Shown here one piece after another: positions 1 to 6,027 of a stretch of 11,687 nt of DNA. The stretch comes from Gammaproteobacteria bacterium (GTDB lineage: Bacteria > Pseudomonadota > Gammaproteobacteria > Thiohalorhabdales > Thiohalorhabdaceae), in NCBI GenBank assembly GCA_018609925.1, contig JAHEOG010000111.1:1-11687 (forward strand), read 5' to 3'. Each line of letters starts with the position of its first letter. The stretch's first letter is position 1. The notes under the pieces were generated by a model. That model was given only the letters and a program-made list of their open reading frames with translations, did no database searches and was not told the origin of the DNA. The position numbers and the translations under genes were made by a program.

Positions 1-938
1 AGGTCATCCAGGCGAGGCTGCTCCAGGTAATGGGGGTTCTGGACGTAGAAGGCGAGCCGACCCCCGACCAGGAGGATCAGCCAGCTCACGTAGAGCCAGA
101 TCATGAACACCAGGCCGATGGCGAAGCTCGAATAGATGGCCGTGTAACGGGTGGAGGTGCCGATGAAGGCCCCAAAGGCCCAGCCGCAGCCCTGCCACAA
201 TAGGCCGGCCACCGCCCCGCCCACCAATGCCGCCCGCAAGGAGACCCGGGTGTTGGGGATCAACCGGTAGATAAAGGCGGCCGCGGCGATCACCAGCAGG
301 GTGGGCAGGATCTGTCCTAAGACGAACACCAGGGTATGGAAGGGCTCCCGCTGGGTCAGGGCCCGGGCCAGATCCGATTCCAGCACCGTGTTGGCCATGC
401 CGCTGGCGGTGAAAAGCAGGATCGGGCCGCCCAGTATGACGCTCAGATAGCCGCCCAGGCTGCGGGGCCAGTGGCGGGTCTGCTGGATCTGCCAGATGTA
501 GTTGAACCCCGTTTCGATCTTGTAGATCAGCGAGCCCACGGTAATCATCAAAAAGCCCAGGCCCACGGCGCCCAGCACGCCCACCTCGATGTTGCCCACG
601 AAGGCGAGGATCTGGTCGGCTAGCTCTTCACGCTGGGGCCCAAGCGGCTCCAGGAACTGCAGCAGCAAGGGCTCCAGCTGGTTATGAACCCCGAAGCCCT
701 TGAGGATGGCGAAGCTGAAGGCGAGGAGGGGGACGAGCGACAGGAGGGTGGTATAGACCAGGCTGGTGGTCCGCAGGGTCAGACCGCCCTCCATGAGATC
801 CCGGGTTATGGCCACCAGGATCTGGTGGACCCGGATCAGAACGAACCTGGTCGGGGAGATGTCCTCCCGCCCCCCGATCTGGGGAGGGTATCGAAGGCGG
901 TGGAAGGCCTCCTGACATCGGGCTCGGAGGTCGGTCAT
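1..938 (-). CDS. yihY: YihY/BrkB-family (UPF0761) inner-membrane protein, C-terminus cut by the window edge
   Basis: The minus-strand frame starting with ATG at 938 is open to the left edge and gives 312 residues with no stop, so the C-terminal end is missing. After a charged N-terminus (start MTDLRARC) come several hydrophobic segments, including one around the phrase TTLLSLVPLLAFSFAILKGF. Near the visible end is the family hallmark RYTAIYSSFAIGL followed by WLYVSWLILLVGG, which matches the YihY/BrkB family once misnamed 'ribonuclease BN'. The family is a polytopic inner-membrane protein of uncertain function; I do not assign it RNase activity. No strong Shine-Dalgarno precedes the ATG (a weak AAGGGG lies about ten bases upstream). 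It is 97 bp downstream of petC on the same strand, so it may be read through from the pet operon or have its own promoter. The family is clear; the role is not. Confidence 0.88.
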   Translation of the reverse strand, partial: MTDLRARCQEAFHRLRYPPQIGGREDISPTRFVLIRVHQILVAITRDLMEGGLTLRTTSLVYTTLLSLVPLLAFSFAILKGFGVHNQLEPLLLQFLEPLGPQREELADQILAFVGNIEVGVLGAVGLGFLMITVGSLIYKIETGFNYIWQIQQTRHWPRSLGGYLSVILGGPILLFTASGMANTVLESDLARALTQREPFHTLVFVLGQILPTLLVIAAAAFIYRLIPNTRVSLRAALVGGAVAGLLWQGCGWAFGAFIGTSTRYTAIYSSFAIGLVFMIWLYVSWLILLVGGRLAFYVQNPHYLEQPRLDD

Positions 939-979
939 CAGCGAGCGCCCCTTGTGGGCCGCTCCCGGCCGGACCCGAC

Positions 980-1007
980 CCGGGACCCGCCTACATGATG
1001 GTCCCGG
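980..1007 (-). other. Inverted repeat in the petC-yihY gap (possible hairpin)
   Basis: The arms CCGGGACC and GGTCCCGG (980-987 and 1000-1007) pair perfectly over 8 bp around a 12-base loop. It lies 28 bases past the petC stop. No T-tract follows on the minus strand, so it does not meet the usual pattern of an intrinsic terminator. It could be an RNA 3'-end stabilising stem or a chance product of GC-rich sequence. The rest of the 97-bp gap shows nothing else I can support. Confidence 0.3.
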
Positions 1008-1035
1008 CAGGCCCTATCCGGGTCCGGGAGAGGGC

Positions 1036-1767
1036 TTAGTGAACGTCTCGCCAGTATTCCCGCTTGACCAGGTAGGTGAGAAGCCCCAGGAGGGCCAAAA
1101 AGCCAAGGACCCAGGGTCCCAGGGACCGGCGGGCGACGACGGAGGGATCGCTCGCGTAGGCGAGGAACGACACCAGCTCCCGCACCTCTGCATCGAGCCC
1201 TTCGGGCACCTCGGGGAGCTCACCGTTATCGGCTCCCGAGCCCTCCCCGTGACCGGGTGGAGGTACCGAGTCGTAGTAGCCCGGAGCCTCGGGCGTCAGG
1301 TTGTAGAGCACGTTGGGCATGGCGGCCTGCGGGAAGACCCGGTTGTTCCAGCCGGTCGCCGAGTCCGAGTCCCGGTGGAAGCCAAGGAGCATGGAGTAGA
1401 TCCAGGAGGGGCCGCGCACCCGGCTTACCAGGGAGAGGTCGGGGGCAGCGGCGCCGAACCAATCCCGGGCCTGCTCCTCGGTCATGGACGATTCCATGTG
1501 GTCGTTGATGCTCACGGTACCCTTCATGAGGTCCTGCTCGACCTCCTGCTTGGTCATCCCCAAGTCGTCTACCAGGTTGCGGTACCGAAACCGGGACAGG
1601 GAATGGCATCCCAGGCAGTTGTTGGCGAAGGACCGGGCCCCCTCACGGAGGGTCTCCTTGGAGTAATCCGGGTCCATGGACCGGAGACTGGCTCCCTCGC
1701 CGGCGGCAAAGGCCGAACCGGCAAGCCCAAGGAGCGCGATGGCAACGGCGGCGGCCACTATCCTCAT
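1036..1767 (-). CDS. petC: Cytochrome c1 subunit of the cytochrome bc1 complex
   Basis: This 243-residue protein takes electrons from the Rieske protein and passes them to a periplasmic cytochrome c. Residues 1-21 are a Sec signal peptide ending in a likely SAFA cleavage site. The haem-binding motif CLGCH covers residues 51-55, with Cys51, Cys54 and axial ligand His55. The sixth ligand is probably Met150 in AAMPNVL. The conserved stretches APDLSL (108-113) and RGPSWIYSML (119-128) are typical of cytochrome c1. A single C-terminal membrane anchor spans about 218-234 and ends in a short charged tail. Length fits the short bacterial form. The ATG at 1767 lies 7 bases after the petB stop and has only a weak ribosome binding site, which suggests translational coupling. 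It is the last gene of petABC. Confidence 0.97.
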   Translation of the reverse strand: MRIVAAAVAIALLGLAGSAFAAGEGASLRSMDPDYSKETLREGARSFANNCLGCHSLSRFRYRNLVDDLGMTKQEVEQDLMKGTVSINDHMESSMTEEQARDWFGAAAPDLSLVSRVRGPSWIYSMLLGFHRDSDSATGWNNRVFPQAAMPNVLYNLTPEAPGYYDSVPPPGHGEGSGADNGELPEVPEGLDAEVRELVSFLAYASDPSVVARRSLGPWVLGFLALLGLLTYLVKREYWRDVH

Positions 1768-1774
1768 GGCTGGC

Positions 1775-2989
1775 TCAGCCCTTTCCCGTGATCCGGTCCG
1801 GGACCGGTCTCGGCCGCTCCCACCGGGAAACGAACGGCAAGGCGATAAAGAAGGCGAAGTAGATCACCGTGAAGACCTGGGCGAGCAGGGTGTAGGTCGC
1901 CGTCGGCGGCTGGCTGCCGAGATACATCAGCACCAGGAAGCTAACCGCGAAGATCAGCAGCATCTGCTTGTAGATGGGCCGGTACCGCCAGGACCGGGCC
2001 GGGCTGCGGTCCAGCCACGGCAGCAGGAACAGGAGCAGGATGGACAGGCCCATCAGGACCACGCCGGTCAGCTTGTGGGGCACGGCGCGAAGGATCGCGT
2101 AGAAGGTCCCGAAATACCAGACCGGCTTGATGTGCTCCGGGGTATTGAGCGGATCCGCGGGCTCGAAGTTCTCCGGCTCGAGGAACAGGCCGTTGACCGT
2201 GGGGAAGTAGAAGATGATCACCGCGGCGACGAACAAGAAGACCACCGCCCCGAACAGGTCCTTGACCGTGTAGTAGGGATGGAACGGGATGCCGTCCGCG
2301 GGCCGACCCTGCGCGTCCTTGGTCTCCTTGATCTCGATGCCGTCCGGGTTGTTGGAGCCCACCTCGTGCAGGGCCACCAGATGGACGCCCACCAGCAGGA
2401 TCAAGACGATCGGCAGCGCGACCACGTGGAAGGCGAACAGCCGGTTGAGCGTCGGATCCGAGATGGCAAACCCGCCCCGGATCCACTCCGCCAAATCGGG
2501 CCCGATCCAGGGGATGGCGGTAAAGAGGTTGATGATGACCTGGGCGCCCCAGTAGGACATCTGCCCCCAGGGCAGGACGTAGCCCATGAAGGCCTCGCCC
2601 ATAAGCACCAGGAAGATCAGCATGCCCACGATCCACACAAGCTCCCGTGGCGGCCGGTGGGAGCCGTACATGAGCCCGCGGAACATGTGCAGGTAGACGA
2701 TGATGAAGAAGGCCGAGGCCCCGGTGGCGTGCATGTAGCGGATGAGCCAGCCGTAGTTCACGTTCCGCATGATGTGCTCGACGGAGCCGAAGGCCAGCTC
2801 GGCATCGGGCTTGTAGTGCATAGTCAGCCAGATCCCGGTCAGGATCTGAACCACCAGCACCAGCAGCGCCAGGGCCCCGAAGAAATAGAAGAAGTTGAAG
2901 TTCTTGGGCGCGTAGTACTCGGTTAGGTGCTCACGGAGCATCCGCGTCAGCGGAAACCGAGCATCGACCCAAGCGATGAAGCGGTTCAC
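1775..2989 (-). CDS. petB: Cytochrome b subunit of the cytochrome bc1 complex
   Basis: This is a full-length, 404-residue fused cytochrome b, the core quinol-oxidising and quinone-reducing membrane subunit with about eight helices. Haem ligands are His87 and His188 (low-potential haem) and His101 and His203 (high-potential haem). The first pair of helix-B ligands has 13 residues between them. The helix-D pair has 14, as in cytochrome b6, rather than the 13 of mitochondrial proteins. The Qo-site motif usually written PEWY reads PVWY at residues 289-292. A segment around 218-240 between helices D and E (GIPFHPYYTVKDLFG at 233-247) is characteristic of beta/gammaproteobacterial versions. Translation starts at GTG (2987-2989), supported by a GGGGGAG five bases upstream and by the conserved start of the family. 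It begins 12 bases after the petA stop. Confidence 0.98.
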   Translation of the reverse strand: MNRFIAWVDARFPLTRMLREHLTEYYAPKNFNFFYFFGALALLVLVVQILTGIWLTMHYKPDAELAFGSVEHIMRNVNYGWLIRYMHATGASAFFIIVYLHMFRGLMYGSHRPPRELVWIVGMLIFLVLMGEAFMGYVLPWGQMSYWGAQVIINLFTAIPWIGPDLAEWIRGGFAISDPTLNRLFAFHVVALPIVLILLVGVHLVALHEVGSNNPDGIEIKETKDAQGRPADGIPFHPYYTVKDLFGAVVFLFVAAVIIFYFPTVNGLFLEPENFEPADPLNTPEHIKPVWYFGTFYAILRAVPHKLTGVVLMGLSILLLFLLPWLDRSPARSWRYRPIYKQMLLIFAVSFLVLMYLGSQPPTATYTLLAQVFTVIYFAFFIALPFVSRWERPRPVPDRITGKG

Positions 2990-2994
2990 AGGCG

Positions 2995-3001
2995 CTCCCC
3001 C
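2995..3001 (-). promoter_or_regulatory. Ribosome binding site of petB, fixing a GTG start
   Basis: The minus strand reads GGGGGAG, then five bases, then GTG at 2989. It abuts the petA stop codon. There is no ATG nearby in this frame, and the N-terminal residues that follow GTG match the family, so the GTG is the real start. Confidence 0.75.
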
Positions 3002-3592
3002 TTACCCTCGGGGCTTTCCGATCCGGATGCGGCTGTCGGAGAGGTATTCGTAATAGGGTACGGCCAGGTTGCGCGGGGCCGGGCTTCCGTCCAGGACACG
3101 GCCGGCCAGATCGAAGCCGGAACCGTGACAGGGGCAGAAGAAGCCGCCTTCCCAGGCTCCCGACCAGAACTCCCCACCCGGCTCTGGACGATAGGAGGGG
3201 ATGCAGCCGAGGTGGGTACAGATGGCCACCATGACCAGGACCCCGGGATCGCGGGAGCGGTACGCATTCTCCGCGAAATCGGGCTGCTCGGAGGCGCCGG
3301 AGTCCGGGTCCTTGAGCTGGGCGACCAGCTCCTCGCTGTCCAGGGACTCCACCATGCGCTCGGTGCGCCGGATCACCCAGACCGGCTTGCCCTGCCACTG
3401 GATGGTGATGCGCTGGCCGGGCTCGATCTTGCTGAGATCCACGGTCTCGGTTGCCTGGGCCTCGACCGAGGCGCTCGGGGCCATGCTCCGGATGAAGGGG
3501 ACCGCCGCGTAGCCGACCCCGATGGCACCCACCACACCGGCGGTCCAGTTCAGGAAGCGGCGTCGGCTGGGATCGACGGTGTCCGCGCTCAT
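3002..3592 (-). CDS. petA: Rieske iron-sulfur subunit of the cytochrome bc1 complex
   Basis: This 196-residue protein carries the 2Fe-2S cluster that takes the first electron from quinol at the Qo site. The N-terminus has the twin-arginine motif SRRRFL (residues 9-14) followed by one hydrophobic helix (about 17-37), which serves as an uncleaved Tat signal anchor. The cluster boxes are CTHLGC (125-130) and CPCHGS (153-158). Ligands are Cys125, His127, Cys153 and His156, with a Cys130-Cys155 disulfide. Ser158 is kept, but the position that is often Tyr two residues later is Phe160. The ATG at 3592 is chosen over an in-frame codon twelve residues upstream because a strong AGGAGG sits four bases before it and because it places the twin-arginine motif normally. 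It is the first gene of petABC, 12 bases before petB. Confidence 0.98.
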   Translation of the reverse strand: MSADTVDPSRRRFLNWTAGVVGAIGVGYAAVPFIRSMAPSASVEAQATETVDLSKIEPGQRITIQWQGKPVWVIRRTERMVESLDSEELVAQLKDPDSGASEQPDFAENAYRSRDPGVLVMVAICTHLGCIPSYRPEPGGEFWSGAWEGGFFCPCHGSGFDLAGRVLDGSPAPRNLAVPYYEYLSDSRIRIGKPRG

Positions 3593-3596
3593 AGGT

Positions 3597-3602
3597 CCTC
3601 CT
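3597..3602 (-). promoter_or_regulatory. Strong ribosome binding site of petA
   Basis: AGGAGG on the minus strand sits four bases before the ATG at 3592. It decides against a longer Rieske start at 3628, which would add twelve non-conserved residues. Confidence 0.8.
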
Positions 3603-3605
3603 CGG

Positions 3606-3620
3606 CGGGGGTTCCCCCCG
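3606..3620 (-). other. Small GC hairpin beside the petA ribosome binding site
   Basis: The arms CGGGGG and CCCCCG form a perfect 6-bp stem with a 3-base loop. It ends three bases from the AGGAGG of petA. In the mRNA it could influence ribosome access or protect the 5' end; it may also be chance in GC-rich DNA. No regulatory protein site is recognisable. Confidence 0.35.
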
Positions 3621-3673
3621 TCGACCACGATACGCAGGGCGGGGCGGGAAGGGCCTGCGTTGGAGATGGCTTC

Positions 3674-3702
3674 CCTCTAGGCGGGCCAGAAGCGGCTCTC
3701 AA
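3674..3702 (-). promoter_or_regulatory. Candidate sigma-70 promoter for petABC
   Basis: On the minus strand, TTGAGA (3697-3702, five of six matches to the -35 consensus) is followed by a 17-base spacer and TAGAGG (3674-3679, three of six matches to the -10 consensus). This would give a leader of roughly 75 bases before petA. A second -35-like TTGACC at 3760-3765 has no well-spaced -10. The 255-bp gap between the Nif3 gene and petA (3593-3847) is the natural place for the pet promoter, but the call rests on a weak -10 match. Confidence 0.35.
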
Positions 3703-3847
3703 CAGCGGCCCGTCCGGGGTGCCTTGGGCGAGCCATAGGTTCCTTGAAGCGGGCCCTTCGGTCAAGCCCAGGATCCCGGCCGGTCGGCACCTTCATCTTG
3801 TGGGGCCCATCCTGTCCCGGGGCGAACAGGGTGGTCCTTGATCCCGG

Positions 3848-4609
3848 TCAAGCGGGGTTGGGGATGTCCACGAAGGTATGGCGGAGCCCGAACCGTTCGG
3901 CCAGGTGCTGCCCCAGGGCCTGGACACCGAGGCGCTCGGTGGCGTGGTGGCCGGCGGCCAGGAAGTGGATGCCCAGCTCGCGTGCGGCGTGGGTCACCCG
4001 CTCGTTGGATTCCCCCGTCAGGAACAGGTCGTGGCCTGCGGCGGCCGCCTCACCGATCAGGTCCGGAGCCCCGCCGCTGCAGATGGCCACCCGACGGATC
4101 CGGTACTGGGGACCGGACACATGCAACGCCCGGGTAGAGAGGGTCTCCTCCACCCGCCGACGGAAATCGTCGGGATCCTCGTCCGCGCCCAGGCCGCCCC
4201 CGAGGCCGATGGCGGTGCCCCCCAGCTCCCCGAACCCGGCCTCGGGGGCGACCCCCAGCACCCTCGCCAGCTCGGCGTTGTTCCCCACATCGGGGTGACG
4301 GTCCAGAGGCAGGTGGTAGGCCACCAGCGACATGTGCGAGCCCATCAGCGTGGCGATCCGCCGGCCCTTCATCCCGGCCAGAACCGAGTCCTCCCCCTTC
4401 CAGAAGTAGCCGTGGTGGACCAGCACCAGATCGGCCTCGGCAGCCACTGCCTCGTCCAGCAGGGCCTGGCAGGCGGTCACCCCGGAGACGATCCGCTGGA
4501 CTCGGTGCGTCCCCTCGACCTGCAAGCCGTTGGGGGAGAAGTCCACCACTGCATCGATGTCCAGGAGGCCGTCGCAGTAGGCCACCAGCTCGCGGAGATC
4601 CGCTGCCAT
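3848..4609 (-). CDS. ybgI: Nif3/YbgI-family dinuclear metal-binding protein
   Basis: This 253-residue protein aligns over its full length with the E. coli YbgI type of the Nif3 family. The metal-site motifs are present: HHGYFW (His65, His66), PLDRHP (Asp103) and GHHATE (His221/His222, Glu225). The phrases SPNGLQVEG (25-33) and GVTACQALLDEA (43-54) are further signatures, and the C-terminus FVDIPNPA is typical. Members form toroidal hexamers with two metals per subunit. The physiological function is not settled: GTP cyclohydrolase-like and metal or iron roles have been suggested for relatives. The start at 4609 is fixed by a GGGAGG six bases upstream and by the family's N-terminal length; a longer form from a TTG at 4642 would run into repeat-like DNA. 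It is separated by 184 bp from tatC and 255 bp from petA, so it may be transcribed on its own. Confidence 0.93.
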   Translation of the reverse strand: MAADLRELVAYCDGLLDIDAVVDFSPNGLQVEGTHRVQRIVSGVTACQALLDEAVAAEADLVLVHHGYFWKGEDSVLAGMKGRRIATLMGSHMSLVAYHLPLDRHPDVGNNAELARVLGVAPEAGFGELGGTAIGLGGGLGADEDPDDFRRRVEETLSTRALHVSGPQYRIRRVAICSGGAPDLIGEAAAAGHDLFLTGESNERVTHAARELGIHFLAAGHHATERLGVQALGQHLAERFGLRHTFVDIPNPA

Positions 4610-4615
4610 GGATTG

Positions 4616-4621
4616 CCTCCC
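4616..4621 (-). promoter_or_regulatory. Ribosome binding site fixing the Nif3-family start
   Basis: GGGAGG on the minus strand is six bases before the ATG at 4609. This favours that ATG over the upstream in-frame TTG at 4642. Confidence 0.8.
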
Positions 4622-4635
4622 GATCAAGCGGTAAG

Positions 4636-4764
4636 CGTACAAACGGCCAAGGAGGCCAAGGTGGCAAAGGACGCAAATCCGGTTTTATCAGTAGGGCCTA
4701 TTGGGCTCTTCAAATCCTATCAGGCTCTCGTGGCGATCTTTGTGTTGTGGGCGGTTACAAACCG
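4636..4764. repeat. Intergenic repeat-like element, possibly a degenerate MITE or dispersed repeat
   Basis: This stretch fills most of the 184-bp gap between tatC and the Nif3 gene. It is visibly poorer in G+C than the flanks (about 51 per cent over 4681-4780). The side near the Nif3 gene has four 9-base units (4645-4680: GGCCAAGGA, GGCCAAGGT, GGCAAAGGA, CGCAAATCC). The middle has two 13-base direct repeats (4697-4709 and 4716-4728, 11 of 13 identical). The tatC side, read on the minus strand, has a related run of CACAAAG and GCCACG words, so the two ends look like badly decayed inverted arms. Each end also carries a short palindrome (CGTACAAACG and CGGTTACAAACCG). There is no room for a transposase. 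It could end transcripts or be inert; I see no T-tract terminator. Confidence 0.5.
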
Positions 4765-4793
4765 AATGGGCGATCTGACCTTCCCAAACCGGG

Positions 4794-5558
4794 TCAGGAG
4801 CCCGCCTCGGGCTCCTCCTCGGCCTCCCAGTCCCGGGGCTTGATGCGCGCGGAGAGGAGGATGCCCAGCTCGTAAAGCAGCCACACCGGGAAGCCCAGCA
4901 GCACCTGGGAGACCACATCCGGCGGCGTGATCAGGGCGGCCAGGACGAAGGCCCCGGCGAAGACGTAGCGCCGCTTCGCCCGCAGGTCGGCCACCCCCAC
5001 CATCCCCAGCCGGACGAGGGCCATGCACACGATGGGTACCTGGAAGGAGGCTCCGAAGGCCAGCAGCAGGGTAATGGAGAAGCCCAGGTACTCCTTCATG
5101 GTGGGCATGGCCATGATGTCATCGGTGGCGAAGCCCACGAGGAACTGGAAGGCCAAGGGGAAGACCAGGAAGAAGCTGAAGGCCGCCCCCGCGAAGAAAA
5201 GGAAGATCGAGAGCAGTAGCACGGGGAAGAAGGCGCGGCGCTCGCTGCGGTAAAGCCCGGGGGCGACGAAGGCCCAAAACTGGTAGAGCACCACGGGGAT
5301 GGCCAACAGGAATCCCGCCAACAATGAGATCTTGAGGTAGGTGAAGAAGGCCTCGGCGGGATTGGTGAAGATGAAGGAGGAGCGCTCGGGCAGGACCCGG
5401 ACCATGGGATCGGTCAGGAAGGCGAAGATCCGCTCCTTGAAGGGATAGGCGATCCCGAAGCCCGCCATCACCGCCACAACCGCCCGGGTCAGGCGGCTCT
5501 TGAGCTCCAGGAGGTGACCGACGATGGTGTCGGAGCGCTCGTCGGTGGACTCAGCCAC
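4794..5558 (-). CDS. tatC: TatC, twin-arginine signal receptor of the Tat translocase
   Basis: This 254-residue protein has six predicted membrane helices and, with TatB, forms the complex that recognises twin-arginine signal peptides. The cytoplasmic N-terminus has GHLLELKSRL (14-23) with Glu18, matching E. coli Glu15. The first cytoplasmic loop has WAFVAPGLYRSERR (95-108) with Glu106, matching E. coli Glu103. Also present are FPLAFQFL (133-140) and TPPDVVSQ (211-218) with Asp214. The tail is short and acidic. Translation starts at GTG (5558) in the overlap GTGGCTGA with the tatB stop; the upstream Shine-Dalgarno is weak, so coupling to tatB is likely. It is the last gene of the his-tat run. 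Confidence 0.97.
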   Translation of the reverse strand: MAESTDERSDTIVGHLLELKSRLTRAVVAVMAGFGIAYPFKERIFAFLTDPMVRVLPERSSFIFTNPAEAFFTYLKISLLAGFLLAIPVVLYQFWAFVAPGLYRSERRAFFPVLLLSIFLFFAGAAFSFFLVFPLAFQFLVGFATDDIMAMPTMKEYLGFSITLLLAFGASFQVPIVCMALVRLGMVGVADLRAKRRYVFAGAFVLAALITPPDVVSQVLLGFPVWLLYELGILLSARIKPRDWEAEEEPEAGS

Positions 5559-5973
5559 GGTCGCCGGATTCCTGGTCGTCGTCCTTCAGACGGTCATAGA
5601 GCTCGGCCTGGCCGGGCTCCTGGCGGGTATGGGGCTCCTCCGGATCGGCATTGCCATCGCGCTCGGGGGAGGATCCCCCGGACGGATCCAGCTCTCCGGG
5701 CTCCTCCGGGGCAAGGGGGCCCTCCCCGGATGAGGGGCCTTTGTCCTGGCCCTTGGAATCCCCTGAGGCCGCGGTAGCCTGTCGGGTCTCCCGGTCCAGC
5801 TCCCGCAGGTTGAGATCCTGGTCCAGCTCCGAGGTTACCGAATCCACGTAGCGCTTGGCCTGGCGTACCCAGCCCCCGACCGTGCGGGCCACCTCGGGAA
5901 GGCGCTCGGGCCCCACGACCAGCAGCAAGATGAGGCCGATGACCATCATCTCGATGAAGCCGATATCGAACAT
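5551..5973 (-). CDS. tatB: TatB subunit of the Tat translocase
   Basis: This 140-residue protein opens with MFDIGFIEMMVIG, almost the same as the start of E. coli TatB, with the characteristic polar Glu8 in a short transmembrane helix (about 5-20). The hinge GPERLPEV (21-28) leads to the amphipathic helix TVGGWVRQAKRY (31-42). The remainder, from about 66 to 140, is low-complexity, rich in Gly, Pro, Glu and Asp, and poorly conserved, as is common. The ATG at 5973 is preferred to one twelve codons upstream because of the exact family N-terminus and a GGGAG eight bases before it. It follows tatA by 54 bp and overlaps tatC by 8 bp. Confidence 0.96.
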   Translation of the reverse strand: MFDIGFIEMMVIGLILLLVVGPERLPEVARTVGGWVRQAKRYVDSVTSELDQDLNLRELDRETRQATAASGDSKGQDKGPSSGEGPLAPEEPGELDPSGGSSPERDGNADPEEPHTRQEPGQAELYDRLKDDDQESGDRG

Positions 5974-6027
5974 GACCGGGGCTCCCAGGGACCCGAGCCG
6001 GCAGGACAACCGGTTCGGAGGTGAGGG

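Noticed and set aside
952..1791. Plus-strand open frame (279 residues) opposite petC
   Set aside because: Antisense shadow of cytochrome c1, which has its signal peptide, CLGCH motif and anchor on the minus strand.
1676..2926. Long plus-strand open frame (416 residues) opposite petB and petC
   Set aside because: It is an antisense shadow. The petB minus frame has full haem-ligand and motif conservation, while the plus frame is rich in Asp, Gln, His and Gly, as expected from reading GC-rich codons backwards.
3811..3830. Inverted repeat CCTGT/ACAGG just after the Nif3-family stop as a terminator
   Set aside because: The stem is only 5 bp with a 10-base loop and no T-tract follows.
3759..3853. 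9-base direct repeat CGGTCAAGC (3759-3767 and 3845-3853) as a possible attachment or operator site
   Set aside because: One copy overlaps the Nif3-family stop, there is no mobile gene nearby, and two 9-mers in GC-rich DNA can arise by chance.
4610..4642. Longer Nif3 start at a TTG (4642), adding eleven residues
   Set aside because: The start would lie within the repeat-like element, the added residues are not conserved, and the ATG at 4609 has a well-spaced GGGAGG.
4752..4764. CGGTTACAAACCG as an intrinsic terminator for tatC
   Set aside because: The stem is only 5 bp with a 3-base loop and there is no run of T after it; kept only as an end of the repeat-like element.
3878..4843. Plus-strand open frame (321 residues) across the Nif3 gene and the repeat-like gap
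   Set aside because: Mostly antisense to a conserved protein. Only the Ala-Lys-rich part over the 9-base repeats is curious, and that follows from the repeat period.
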